From: Gammaproteobacteria bacterium
GTDB taxonomy: Bacteria > Pseudomonadota > Gammaproteobacteria > GCA-001735895
Reading direction: 5' to 3'
Assembly (NCBI GenBank): GCA_003645435.1
Contig: QNFD01000047.1
Span: 1 to 11,617 of the forward strand
DNA length: 11,617 nt
Shown here in pieces: positions 1 to 10,167 of this stretch. Numbering within the stretch: the stretch's first letter is position 1; each line of letters starts with the position of its first letter. The notes beneath the pieces are model-generated. The model saw nothing but the letters and a program-made list of their open reading frames with translations, was not told the origin of the DNA and made no database searches. Both the position numbers and the translations under genes were made by a program.

Positions 1-756
1 CCGGGCGGTGAAATGGTCGAACGCGCCGCGGTAGGGCGCTTTATCGGCGTTGGCCTCGAACTCGGCGGTAAGGATCCGGCCTATGTGCGTAAGGATGCCA
101 ATTTGCAACACGCGATTGAAACCATCACCGACGGCGCAATTTTCAACACCGGGCAATCCTGCTGTGGAATCGAACGTGTCTACGTCGATGAATCGGTATT
201 TGATGAATTTGTCGAGGGCGTCGTCGCATTGGCGAATAGCTATAAGCTCGGTCGCCCGGATGATCCCGACACTAACCTCGGACCCCTGGTCAAGGCCGGC
301 GCCGCGGAATTTGTGCGTGGCCAGATCGACGAGGCAGTCGCGGCTGGTGCCAAAGCCCTGGTCGATGCGGATAAATATGAGGCTAATCAGACGGGTACGC
401 CTTACCTGGCGCCGCAGGTGTTAGTCGATGTCGACCACTCGATGCGAGTGATGACCGAAGAAAGCTTCGGCCCGGTGATCGGTATCATGTCGGTGAGCGG
501 TGACGAGGAAGCGATCAAGCTGATGAACGATAGCGAGTTCGGTCTCACCGCGGCGGTATTCACCCAGGATGAAAACGCCGCGATCGAGATCGGTAACCAG
601 ATCGATACCGGCACCTGGTTTATGAATCGCTGCGATTATCTCGACCCTGCACTGGCCTGGACCGGGGTAAAAAATTCCGGTCGTGGTTGTACGCTCTCAT
701 CAATCGGTTTTGAGCACATGACCCGACCCAAGTCTTACCATTTGAAAACTGTCTAA
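1..756 (+). CDS. Aldehyde dehydrogenase family protein (3' part)
   Basis: Oxidises an aldehyde to the carboxylic acid with NAD(P)+. The gene enters from the left edge; the reading frame is open from base 1 and ends at TAA 754-756, giving 251 visible residues, roughly the C-terminal half of a usual 450-500 residue ALDH. The visible part holds the catalytic landmarks: LELGGKDP with the general-base Glu at visible codon 20, and FNTGQSCCG with the nucleophilic Cys at codon 54. The 34-residue spacing matches Glu268-Cys302 of the family. EESFGPV near codon 150 is also typical. The substrate cannot be told from sequence. The next gene, an iron-type alcohol dehydrogenase, starts 20 bases after the stop, so the pair probably interconverts an alcohol, its aldehyde and its acid. 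The ATG at 13 is internal, because conserved ALDH sequence reads through it from upstream. Confidence 0.95.
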   Translation, partial: PGGEMVERAAVGRFIGVGLELGGKDPAYVRKDANLQHAIETITDGAIFNTGQSCCGIERVYVDESVFDEFVEGVVALANSYKLGRPDDPDTNLGPLVKAGAAEFVRGQIDEAVAAGAKALVDADKYEANQTGTPYLAPQVLVDVDHSMRVMTEESFGPVIGIMSVSGDEEAIKLMNDSEFGLTAAVFTQDENAAIEIGNQIDTGTWFMNRCDYLDPALAWTGVKNSGRGCTLSSIGFEHMTRPKSYHLKTV

Positions 757-776
757 TAAAGAAGGTTTAAAACAAC

Positions 777-1928
777 ATGAACGCAAACTGGAACTACCCC
801 ACGGCAATGCGTGTCGGTGCGGGACGCATAAGCGAACTGGCTAGTGTCTGCCGTGATCTTAATATGAATGCACCACTACTGGTTACCGACCCTGGCCTCG
901 CGGGGCTGCCGATGGTGGCGGACGCTGTCGCTAACTGTCAGCAGGCGGGACTGTCGATAGCGGTATTCAGCGATATCAAGCCAAACCCTACCGGAACCAA
1001 TGTCGAAGATGGCCTCGCAGCCTATAACGCCGGCAAGCATGACGGCGTTATCGCCTTCGGCGGCGGCAGCGGGCTCGATGCCGGTAAGGCGGTAGCGGTT
1101 ATCGCCAATCAAAGCTGCTCGCTGTGGGACCTCGAAGACGTTGGTGACAACTGGCTGAATGCCGACGCGGATAAGATTCCGCCAATCATCGGCGTGCCGA
1201 CCACCGCGGGTACTGGCTCGGAAGTGGGTCGCGCGTCGGTTATCGTCAACGAGGAAGAACACAAGAAGGCAATTATTTTTCATCCCAAAATGCTGCCCGC
1301 CTGCGTCATCCTCGATCCCGAATTGACCATAGGCTTACCCGCGGGTTTGACCGCCGCAACCGGCATGGACGCACTGTCGCATAACCTTGAGGCATTCTGT
1401 GCACCGGGTTTTCACCCAATGGCTGAAGGCATTGCGATTGAAGGTATTCGTTTGATAAAAGAGTATCTACCAACAGCAGTCGCCGATGGCGGCAATATCG
1501 AGGCGCGTACACAGATGATTGTCGCCTCGTCCATGGGCGCAACCGCATTCCAACGTGGTCTCGGCGGCATGCACGCGCTCGCCCATCCGCTCGGCGCCAC
1601 TTACGACGCCCATCACGGTATGCTGAATGCAATCCTGATGCCCTACGTGTTGAAAGCGAATCGATCTGCGATCGATGACCGCATCGGTCGCCTCGCACGG
1701 TATCTCGAGCTTGAACCCGACTTCGACGCATTTTTAAACTGGGTACTGTCGTTGCGCGAGCAGATTGGCATTCCGCACGCGCTCTCGGCGATTATTCCGG
1801 AAGATAGCCGCTTATCGGAAATTGGTGAAATGGCCGTGGTTGATCCTTCCGCCGGGGGTAATCCTATCTTACATGATGCGAAAACCTATGCCGAGATCGC
1901 CCGTAGTGCTTACAACGGCAATTTGTAA
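777..1928 (+). CDS. Iron-containing alcohol dehydrogenase
   Basis: A 383-residue group III (Fe-dependent) alcohol dehydrogenase, full length for the family, predicted cytoplasmic and NAD(P)-dependent. The N-terminal dinucleotide-binding domain carries GGGSGLDAGKA around residues 95-105 and PTTAGTGSEVG around 141-151. The C-terminal helical domain holds the metal ligands: by comparison with E. coli FucO (Asp196, His200, His263, His277) these are Asp198, His202, His266 and His280, in GMDALSH and GMHALAHPLG...HHG. The start ATG follows a GAAGG Shine-Dalgarno sequence at 761-765, 11 bases upstream. It lies 20 bases after the aldehyde dehydrogenase stop, so the two genes are very likely co-transcribed and act on the same alcohol/aldehyde pair. 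The true substrate is unknown. An inverted-repeat element begins 10 bases after the stop. Confidence 0.95.
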   Translation: MNANWNYPTAMRVGAGRISELASVCRDLNMNAPLLVTDPGLAGLPMVADAVANCQQAGLSIAVFSDIKPNPTGTNVEDGLAAYNAGKHDGVIAFGGGSGLDAGKAVAVIANQSCSLWDLEDVGDNWLNADADKIPPIIGVPTTAGTGSEVGRASVIVNEEEHKKAIIFHPKMLPACVILDPELTIGLPAGLTAATGMDALSHNLEAFCAPGFHPMAEGIAIEGIRLIKEYLPTAVADGGNIEARTQMIVASSMGATAFQRGLGGMHALAHPLGATYDAHHGMLNAILMPYVLKANRSAIDDRIGRLARYLELEPDFDAFLNWVLSLREQIGIPHALSAIIPEDSRLSEIGEMAVVDPSAGGNPILHDAKTYAEIARSAYNGNL

Positions 1929-1938
1929 TATCGTTGAA

Positions 1939-2019
1939 TTAAAGGGGTCGGAGCCAATTAAATGCCACTCATAATCGGTAATTTATACGGTACTATTTAA
2001 TTGGCTCCGACCCCTTTAA
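1939..2019. repeat. 81-base palindromic element with perfect 25-base arms
   Basis: Left arm 1939-1963 and right arm 1995-2019 are exact reverse complements (25 of 25), separated by a 31-base loop (1964-1994) with no strong structure of its own. Each arm contains the core GGGGTCGGAGCCAATTAAA or its complement. Palindromes with this kind of core (GGGGTC-G/A-GAG...AATTAAA) are, to my knowledge, common between genes in gammaproteobacteria and near IS200-like Y1 transposases of the RAYT type. That link is from memory and not tested here. It encodes no protein, so if mobile it is a non-autonomous (MITE/REP-like) element moved in trans. It sits between the alcohol dehydrogenase stop and the phzF-like gene, and its right arm overlaps the only in-frame start of the latter. 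As RNA it would form a very stable hairpin, but no T-run follows it. Confidence 0.85.
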
Positions 2020-2855
2020 AGCGAAGATTTATCCAGTGTGATGTGTTTAGCCCGGTACCGACCCAGGGCAATGGTCTCGCCGTGATTGTCGAAGCCGAGG
2101 GTTTGTCCGACGAGCAATTCAGGCTGTTTGCAGCCTGGACCAATCTCGCCGAAACCACGTTTATGCTGCCGCCCGAGGACCCCGTCGCCGACTACAAATT
2201 ACGTATTTTTACGCCGACCCGGGAAATGCCGTTTGCCGGCCACCCAACCCTCGGTAGTTGTGCTGCCTGGTTACATGCCGGCGGAGTGCCAAAGCAGGAT
2301 GGCCTGGTCCGACAGGAGTGCGGCGTAGGCATTGTCGATATCGACGTCAGTGGTTCATCGTTTGCATTTGTCGCACCGCCGACAAAGATCGAACCCCTGC
2401 CAGATCAAGCGTTGCAGGCGATTACTAAGGCTCTGGAGATTCCACCGGGTTCAGTTAAGCATACGGCTTTACTCGATAACGGCCCCGTGTGGCAGGTGTT
2501 ACAACTGGAAACCGCAGCACAGGTGCTGGCGCTGGATTCGTCGCGGGTTAAATGGCCTGAATTTAAATCGATCGGATTGATCGGCGCACACCCGCCGGGT
2601 TCAGAGTGTGATTTCGAGGTACGTATGCTCGCGCCATCGAGCGGAATGAGCGAAGATCCGATTACCGGCTCGCTGAATGCCGCGCTGGCTCACTGGTTGT
2701 ATGCGGAAGGCAGGTTAAGCAGTGCTATTACAGTGGGGCAGGGGACTAATATCAATCGACACGGTCGTGTATCGATCCGGCCCGATGTCGATACCGATAA
2801 AATCTTCATCGGCGGCGACACCCATATCATTATCGATGGGCATGTCACCTTGTAA
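2001..2855 (+). CDS. PhzF-family protein, start disrupted by a palindromic element
   Basis: Member of the PhzF/diaminopimelate-epimerase-fold family of isomerase-like enzymes; 284 residues from a TTG at 2001, close to the usual length. Family hallmarks are present: N-terminal RRFIQCDVFSPVPTQGNGLAV, TNLAETTF with the catalytic-type Glu51, FAGHPTLGS (residues 79-86) at the dyad between domains, and SEDPITGSLNA in the C-terminal half with Glu218. The product is unknown; most PhzF homologues outside phenazine clusters have no assigned reaction. The start is odd. Relatives usually begin just before the RRF motif with ATG, but no ATG exists here. TAA at 1998-2000 blocks any earlier start, leaving the TTG inside the right arm of the inverted repeat, with no Shine-Dalgarno sequence, or an internal GTG at 2043 that removes the first strand. 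The body is intact, so this is a recent start-region change or a poorly translated gene. Confidence 0.8.
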   Translation: MAPTPLKRRFIQCDVFSPVPTQGNGLAVIVEAEGLSDEQFRLFAAWTNLAETTFMLPPEDPVADYKLRIFTPTREMPFAGHPTLGSCAAWLHAGGVPKQDGLVRQECGVGIVDIDVSGSSFAFVAPPTKIEPLPDQALQAITKALEIPPGSVKHTALLDNGPVWQVLQLETAAQVLALDSSRVKWPEFKSIGLIGAHPPGSECDFEVRMLAPSSGMSEDPITGSLNAALAHWLYAEGRLSSAITVGQGTNINRHGRVSIRPDVDTDKIFIGGDTHIIIDGHVTL

Positions 2856-3094
2856 GTAATGGCTTGTCGTGATCAAAGCACGGAATAGCACAAATATCTC
2901 GTTGTTTTTTAGCAAATGGTAGAGTTGCTGTAATTGGGTTAACTGTCACCGATCTAGCTTTTGAGGTATTGTGGGTTGCCCGTGTAGTTCTTCGGTATCG
3001 ATATCAGAATTGGAATGGACCGTACCTCGCATCAATTTAGCGTTAATAGAATCGCGAGCATCTGATAACAATTCCTAATCGGTCACTTTTTGCA
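2856..3094. other. Gene-free spacer
   Basis: These 239 bases separate the metabolic block from the membrane exchanger gene. No coding frame with family resemblance, no strong hairpin followed by a T-run, and no convincing sigma-70 promoter pair was found by eye. The exchanger promoter must lie here if that gene has its own transcript, but I cannot place it. Confidence 0.5.
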
Positions 3095-4426
3095 ATGCCA
3101 GTCACAAGCCATATAAAGAAAAGCCACATCGCCACTGCCGGCTTGCCCGAATCAAAACCTCATATCGACGAAGCATTACGGGAAACTGGCATTGATCCCG
3201 ATCGACTCTCGATTTTCCAGCTCGGTCTAAGATCCCATCTCTCTGCAGTGCCACCTTCGCTATGGCGGCTGGCATTTGGTCTCACCCTTTGGGTATTGTT
3301 CTTATTGGCAAATCAAGCTCTTTTGCAACCGTCACCATTCTTGCAGGCAGGCATGAAATTAGTAACCGGTCTGATTATTCTAGTGGCGGCCTGCGAGTTA
3401 TTGGTATCCGCGACAGAAAAACTGGCAGCTCGCTTTCACTGGAATCATTACACTGCTGGCACCCTGGCAGAAATTCTTTCCACCATACCGGAACTGGTGG
3501 TCATTGCTTTTATTATCCCGGTCAGTCCAACTACGGCGTTTGTTATCAGTGTTATTACCATTTATAACAACGCACTGGTATTCAGCCTGTATTCCTATTT
3601 CCTGCCCAAAGACAGGCAAGGGAAATTCCTCATGCCAATACCCATAACAGAGGCGGGCACACAAATTCTGATCGGTGGCGGCGCCATGGGTTTAATACTG
3701 GGGCTGGTGATGTTGACCTTCAATGCTTCTGCCCAGGCCAAGAGTAGCTTCAGCTCTATCGATCTGGTTTTTGTCAGCGTCATTCTCTTAGCCATCTTTG
3801 CTGTCTATCTTTTCAAGTTGATGACCAGTTACGCCAGGGAAGAAGCTGAGGTTCGAGAGAATCTGTCGATGTCCGCAAAGGATATTGAAGAGCGCCTCGA
3901 TATTGTCTATGAAAACATAAAACCAGGATCGTTTGCGACTATTGCCGTACTATTCATGGCCGGGGTCGTGGGTGCGTTTATAGGCGGCCATGAGATTTCT
4001 CAATTTGCAAGCGTGATGATTAGTGATCTGCAGATCAATCCCATCCTCACGGCATTGATTCTCGCCGTTTTCGCGGGTATGAGTGAGTATGTGATTCTCT
4101 GGCAGTCCCACCGCAAACAGGAATACGGCATTGCCCTGGCCAATGCTTTTGGTGGCATTACCCAGGTGATGTTCCTGGTATTACCCTATACCCTGCTGGG
4201 CATTGCTGTTTACCAGTCCTTTTTTAACCCGACCCACCCAGATTTACCCTTGCAGTTCTCCCTGTCAAATATTTTTCTGCTGCTATTTCTGTTTCCGACC
4301 TTCTATACACTGTCCTCATTGCTGGAAGAGGATCATACCCTGGGTAACCTCGATACCATCATCATGACCGGTATTTTCCTGTTCCTGATTGTATTGCTGG
4401 TGACCTATGGTGGTAGCGTTGGGTAG
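3095..4426 (+). CDS. Putative CaCA-superfamily cation exchanger (integral membrane)
   Basis: A 443-residue polytopic inner-membrane protein with about 10-11 hydrophobic segments after a hydrophilic N-terminal tail of about 54 residues. Two regions resemble the alpha repeats of Ca2+/cation antiporters: TAGTLAEILSTIPELVVI (about 120-137, with acidic Glu126 and Glu133) and FAGMSEYVILWQS followed by GIALANAFGGITQ (about 327-357, with Glu331 and Asn350). A charged cytoplasmic-type loop (about 245-275) separates the two halves, as in that superfamily. The expected role is exchange of Ca2+ or another cation against Na+ or H+; the ions cannot be told from sequence. The ATG at 3095 has no clear Shine-Dalgarno sequence, so expression may be low or the start wrong, but no better in-frame start precedes the first membrane segment. 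It converges on the protease gene downstream. Confidence 0.75.
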   Translation: MPVTSHIKKSHIATAGLPESKPHIDEALRETGIDPDRLSIFQLGLRSHLSAVPPSLWRLAFGLTLWVLFLLANQALLQPSPFLQAGMKLVTGLIILVAACELLVSATEKLAARFHWNHYTAGTLAEILSTIPELVVIAFIIPVSPTTAFVISVITIYNNALVFSLYSYFLPKDRQGKFLMPIPITEAGTQILIGGGAMGLILGLVMLTFNASAQAKSSFSSIDLVFVSVILLAIFAVYLFKLMTSYAREEAEVRENLSMSAKDIEERLDIVYENIKPGSFATIAVLFMAGVVGAFIGGHEISQFASVMISDLQINPILTALILAVFAGMSEYVILWQSHRKQEYGIALANAFGGITQVMFLVLPYTLLGIAVYQSFFNPTHPDLPLQFSLSNIFLLLFLFPTFYTLSSLLEEDHTLGNLDTIIMTGIFLFLIVLLVTYGGSVG

Positions 4427-4443
4427 CGTTAGTGGAATTTCAA

Positions 4444-4466
4444 TATTGATGGTCATACCATTAATA
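4444..4466. terminator. Hairpin after the exchanger gene, possible terminator or 3' end stabiliser
   Basis: A 10-pair stem (4444-4453 with 4457-4466, one G-U pair) closes a 3-base CAT loop, 17 bases after the stop at 4426. A second, weaker CCAGC/GCTGG hairpin (4470-4474 and 4484-4488) follows, then a short TTTATT. No long T-run follows either on the plus strand, so this is not a textbook intrinsic terminator. The position between two convergent genes fits a transcription end. Confidence 0.35.
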
Positions 4467-4589
4467 CTTCCAGCAGCAAAAAAGCTGGGTTTATTCCGAG
4501 TTAACTCATGATCTTCGAGTCTGCCTGCATTGGGTTCATTTATATTTTCGATTAAATACTCAATACAGGATTTACGCCGCTGTCAAAAC

Positions 4590-6044
4590 TTACCAGCTAA
4601 GCACCACGAATCGGGATGAATCTCCCTTGCCAACCAGTAACAATACTTTCTTTTTGCCGGCACTCTGATCCACCAGAGCCTTAAATTGCTGGACGCTGTT
4701 CACTGGTTCACGATTGACTTCAAAAATAATAGTACCGGTATCAATACCCGCCGACTCGGCTGGAGAGCCGGTTGCCACATTGGTCACTACGACACCTTTG
4801 CCAGCTGTGACACCGAGTTGATTAGCAAGTTCAGGGCTGATTGTTTGCACGCTAAGACCAGTATTATCAATTGTCTTTGCTGGTGAAACTGCAATCTGAG
4901 CTCCATCCATGCGGCCGATAACAACTACGAGGTTCAACTTTTTCCCTTGCCTCATGACTCCAATATCAACTTTAGTGCCGGGCGGAACAAGGGAAACCTG
5001 ATTCCTGAAAGTGCCGGTGTTCTTAACAGCTTCTCCCTGAAAATTGACAATGATATCACCTTGCTTCATTCCCGCTTTCTGAGCCGGCAAACCCTCTGAA
5101 ACCTGGGCCACGAGGATGCCATTTTGATCTTCAACACCAAATGATTCAGCCAGTTCAGGGGTGAGGTCCTGGATTGAGATGCCAAGGAATCCTCGAGTCA
5201 CCTCACCACTCTCAACCAGTTGCCGGGCGATAGCCCTGGCCATATTTATCGGGATGGCGAAGCCGATTCCCATGTAACCTCCACTGCGACTGAAGATGGC
5301 GGTATTGATACCGATCACCTCGCCATCCAGGTTGACAAGTGGCCCGCCCGAATTGCCGGGATTAATGGCCGCGTCGGTTTGAATAAAATCCTCATAGTCA
5401 CTAAGCCCGAGACTGGTCCGACCCTTGGCACTGACCACGCCAACTGTGAGAGTGTGGCTCAAACCGAACGGATTGCCGATCGCAACTACCCACTCACCCA
5501 CCTCGAGTTTGCTGGAATCACCCAGTTTAAGTGCGGGAACATCGTCGGCCTCTATTTCTAGCACGGCAATATCAGATTTGGGATCTGTGCCTTTAATTTT
5601 CGCATCAAATATGCGGCCGTCCTGAAAGGTAACACGGATTTTGCTGGCGCCCTCGACCACATGATTATTGGTCAGTATCAGCGCCTTACCTGGAATCAAC
5701 CCTGTGTCGGGTGAAAAAACAAAGCCAGATGCCTGACCCATGACCTGTCTTTTTTCAGGCGCCCTTTGCTGAGGCGATTCCCTAAACTGGTCTCCAAAGA
5801 ATCGTTTGAAAAGATCATCATCAAACGGTGATCCCTGCCCAGGCGGTAAACCGCCCGGACTGACCGGGGCTTCCCGTAGGCTCTCGACATTGATAAATAC
5901 GACCGAAGGAGACACTTTCTGGGCAACCGACGAGAATGCCTTGCTGGTTTGCCGCAGGCTCTCTATACCTCCCGTTTGCGCATAAGAGTGCGGAGAAATT
6001 AAAATCGTGAAAATGAGAAAAGTAATTGAAATCAAAGATTTCAT
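4590..6044 (-). CDS. degP: Periplasmic serine protease, Do/HtrA family (two PDZ domains)
   Basis: A 484-residue Do-family protease and chaperone that degrades or refolds damaged proteins in the periplasm. A signal peptide spans about residues 1-22 (hydrophobic core, then SYA before the likely cleavage site). The trypsin-like domain (about 35-275) has the complete catalytic triad: His128 in LTNNHVV, Asp158 in SDIAVLEI and Ser232 in NPGNSGGP. PDZ1 spans about 284-377 and PDZ2 about 395-475, both with recognisable GFLGI or GLSV starts and KAGMKQGD or SAGIDTG turns. The start ATG is preceded by GGAGG (6051-6055 on the plus strand) at a 6-base spacing, which fixes it. The gene is divergent from the ATPase operon and convergent with the exchanger. 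It could equally be named degQ or mucD; sequence alone does not separate these. Confidence 0.95.
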   Translation of the reverse strand: MKSLISITFLIFTILISPHSYAQTGGIESLRQTSKAFSSVAQKVSPSVVFINVESLREAPVSPGGLPPGQGSPFDDDLFKRFFGDQFRESPQQRAPEKRQVMGQASGFVFSPDTGLIPGKALILTNNHVVEGASKIRVTFQDGRIFDAKIKGTDPKSDIAVLEIEADDVPALKLGDSSKLEVGEWVVAIGNPFGLSHTLTVGVVSAKGRTSLGLSDYEDFIQTDAAINPGNSGGPLVNLDGEVIGINTAIFSRSGGYMGIGFAIPINMARAIARQLVESGEVTRGFLGISIQDLTPELAESFGVEDQNGILVAQVSEGLPAQKAGMKQGDIIVNFQGEAVKNTGTFRNQVSLVPPGTKVDIGVMRQGKKLNLVVVIGRMDGAQIAVSPAKTIDNTGLSVQTISPELANQLGVTAGKGVVVTNVATGSPAESAGIDTGTIIFEVNREPVNSVQQFKALVDQSAGKKKVLLLVGKGDSSRFVVLSW

Positions 6045-6050
6045 TTTTAG

Positions 6051-6117
6051 CCTCCGGGCATCTCAACTTGATATGGTTTACTGATATACAAAATAGGGAT
6101 GCAGATAAAAACTTCAA
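6051..6117 (-). promoter_or_regulatory. Possible promoter and RBS of the Do-family protease gene
   Basis: On the minus strand a -35-like TTGAAG (6112-6117) and -10-like TATTTT (6090-6095) are 16 bases apart, each matching 4 of 6 consensus positions. The ribosome site GGAGG is at 6051-6055. No sigma-E type GGAACTT box was found at the proper distance, although many degP genes have one. The promoter call is weak; the ribosome site is firm. Confidence 0.35.
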
Positions 6118-7744
<1,627 letters not shown>

Positions 7745-7745
<1 letters not shown>

Positions 7746-8146
7746 TGAAAACCTTTACCCTGAAGATCCAGGATGCGACCCACGCGGAAAAAATCGAAGG
7801 CATAACATCATTTGTTGGTGAAGATATGTCTGGCTCGTTCGGTATTCTCGCCAGCCATGCGCGTTTTATGACAATACTGGTGATGGGACTGGCGCGCTAT
7901 CGCATCGGTAATCAACCCTGGCAATACCTGGCACAGCCCGGTGCTGTACTGTATTTTAAGAATAACCTGCTCACTATCAGTACCCGCCACTATTTTCGAG
8001 ATCAGGACTATATGCGCATCAGCAATGATTTACAGCAAAAATTGCTAGCCGAGGAAGAAGAGTTAGAAGCTGTAAAACACAGCCTGCAACACATGGAAAA
8101 GGAAGTTCTCAAACACATTTGGGAATTGCATCGTGGCGAGGTTTAA
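7745..8146 (+). CDS. atpC: N-type ATPase subunit epsilon
   Basis: Central-stalk subunit linking gamma to the c-ring; 133 residues. The N-terminal beta-sandwich (about 1-85) shows the family pattern (SFGILASHARFMTIL, and GAVLYFKNNLLTISTRHYF). A charged helical C-terminal segment (about 90-130, rich in Glu, Lys and Leu) follows. I chose the ATG at 7745 because the product then begins directly with the family N-terminus (MKTFTLKIQD) and the start overlaps the beta stop as TGATG, indicating translational coupling. An ATG 36 bases upstream in the same frame would add a tail that lies wholly inside atpD and has no family match. The GTG at 7742 is another minor possibility. Confidence 0.9.
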
Positions 8147-8149
8147 AAA

Positions 8150-8419
8150 ATGAATCATCATCAGGAACTTCGAAAACAGGTCGAGCAACAGGCGCGACGC
8201 ATGAAGCAGGCGGAAAAGGACCGGCCCACCCTGATCGGACAAACTATTTATGTAGGCGCACTCGGAATTATGTTTGTATTGCCATTGGTGGGCGGCGCCT
8301 ATTTAGGACGCTGGCTTGACTCCATGGCATCCGGTTACTCGGTTCGCTGGACGATAAGCCTGATCTTGTTAGGCGTGTTCGTCGGTATGATTAACGTTTA
8401 TTATTTTATTAAGGAATAA
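8150..8419 (+). CDS. atpQ: N-type ATPase accessory membrane protein AtpQ (AtpI-like)
   Basis: A small 89-residue protein with a basic, Gln-rich N-terminal helix (about 1-28) and two membrane helices (about 31-52 and 66-87), the latter ending in a positive tail. This matches the AtpI-like accessory proteins ('ATPase_gene1' type) coded after epsilon in N-ATPase operons, thought to help c-ring assembly or possibly divalent cation handling. The function of AtpQ is not settled. It starts 3 bases after the atpC stop, and atpB starts 4 bases after its own stop. In the usual N-ATPase order atpR would stand between atpQ and atpB, but there is no room for it here. Confidence 0.85.
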   Translation: MNHHQELRKQVEQQARRMKQAEKDRPTLIGQTIYVGALGIMFVLPLVGGAYLGRWLDSMASGYSVRWTISLILLGVFVGMINVYYFIKE

Positions 8420-8423
8420 CATA

Positions 8424-9378
<955 letters not shown>

Positions 9379-9402
9379 TAACTGCAATGAGTAGAACCAA
9401 TA

Positions 9403-9420
9403 AAAGGAGAACAGGCATTG
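9403..9420 (+). promoter_or_regulatory. Ribosome binding site deciding the TTG start of atpF
   Basis: AGGAGA at 9405-9410, seven bases before TTG 9418-9420. No ATG or GTG in that frame gives the family N-terminus [11 protein letters not shown], so TTG is the likely start. Confidence 0.75.
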
Positions 9421-10167
9421 GAACTTAACTGGTCCACGTTTCTGTTAGAAATTTTTAATTTTCTGGTCCTGGTCTGGATCCTGAAACATTTTCTATATCA
9501 ACCGGTACTGAATCTCATTGCACGACGTCGTGCGGCTATAGAAGGTCAGCTGAGCGAGGCTAAACAACTTCAAACGGATGCCGATGCCTTAAAACAACAG
9601 TATGAGCATCGTCTGGTTGACTGGGAACAGGAACGGCAGAAGGCGATGAAAAGTTTGATGGGTGAACTCGAAGAAAACAGGCTTCATGCGCTAGATGAGT
9701 TGAAGGTAGAACTAGCCCAGGAGGAGGAAAAATTAAGTGTGGCCAGGTCACGACAGGATAGGCAGGCGGTTCGGGAAATCGAACAGCGCGCATTGCAACA
9801 GGGTGCAGGATTTGCCTCGCGACTACTAGCCGAGGCAGCGGGGCCGGAACTGGAGAACCGATTATTTGATTTACTGCTGGATGACCTGAGCGTATTGTCC
9901 GCTGATCAAATCAGTGTCCTCAATAATGGATGGGGAGATTCGCCTGAACATATTCTGGTCACCAGTGCCTTTCCGCTTGCCGAAGATAAATGTCATCGGC
10001 TGGAGGATATCCTGACCAGGATAACTGGATTATCAGTCCCCGTGCATTATGAACAGGATGTCAAATTGATGGCTGGCCTGAATATCACAGTCGGTGCCTG
10101 GGTACTGCAATTGAATGTGCGCGATGAATTGCAGGGCTTTATCGAGCTTACCCATGCCGAACACTAA
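9418..10167 (+). CDS. atpF: N-type ATPase subunit b with delta-like C-terminal domain
   Basis: Peripheral stalk subunit of 249 residues, against about 156 for a housekeeping b. It has one N-terminal membrane helix (about 7-24), a basic cap ARRRAAIE, then a long charged coiled coil (about 35-130). From about 178 to 245 comes a globular region resembling the C-terminal domain of subunit delta: ILVTSAFPL, a helix, [10 protein letters not shown], then [22 protein letters not shown], as in the delta pattern VTSA-PL...D..LI-GG. It would fix the stalk to F1 in place of the missing atpH. Long b subunits are a known property of the alternative ATPases. TTG start with AGGAGA seven bases upstream; 39 bases separate it from atpE, the largest gap in the operon. 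The 3' end overlaps atpA by 14 bases. Confidence 0.9.
   Translation: MELNWSTFLLEIFNFLVLVWILKHFLYQPVLNLIARRRAAIEGQLSEAKQLQTDADALKQQYEHRLVDWEQERQKAMKSLMGELEENRLHALDELKVELAQEEEKLSVARSRQDRQAVREIEQRALQQGAGFASRLLAEAAGPELENRLFDLLLDDLSVLSADQISVLNNGWGDSPEHILVTSAFPLAEDKCHRLEDILTRITGLSVPVHYEQDVKLMAGLNITVGAWVLQLNVRDELQGFIELTHAEH

Noticed and set aside
876..1731. Two long minus-strand open frames (876-1283 and 1306-1731) across the alcohol dehydrogenase gene
   Set aside because: They run antisense to a well-conserved enzyme, have Arg-rich shadow-like composition and match no family I know.
1939..2019. The palindrome as an intrinsic terminator of the dehydrogenase operon
   Set aside because: The stem is strong but has a 31-base loop, is AT-rich at its base, and lacks a following T-run; a mobile palindrome explains it better, although it may still affect transcription.
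8119..8319. Overlapping frame starting at 8119 across the atpC/atpQ junction
   Set aside because: It is out of frame with AtpQ, crosses two genes, and its product lacks a membrane pattern or family resemblance.
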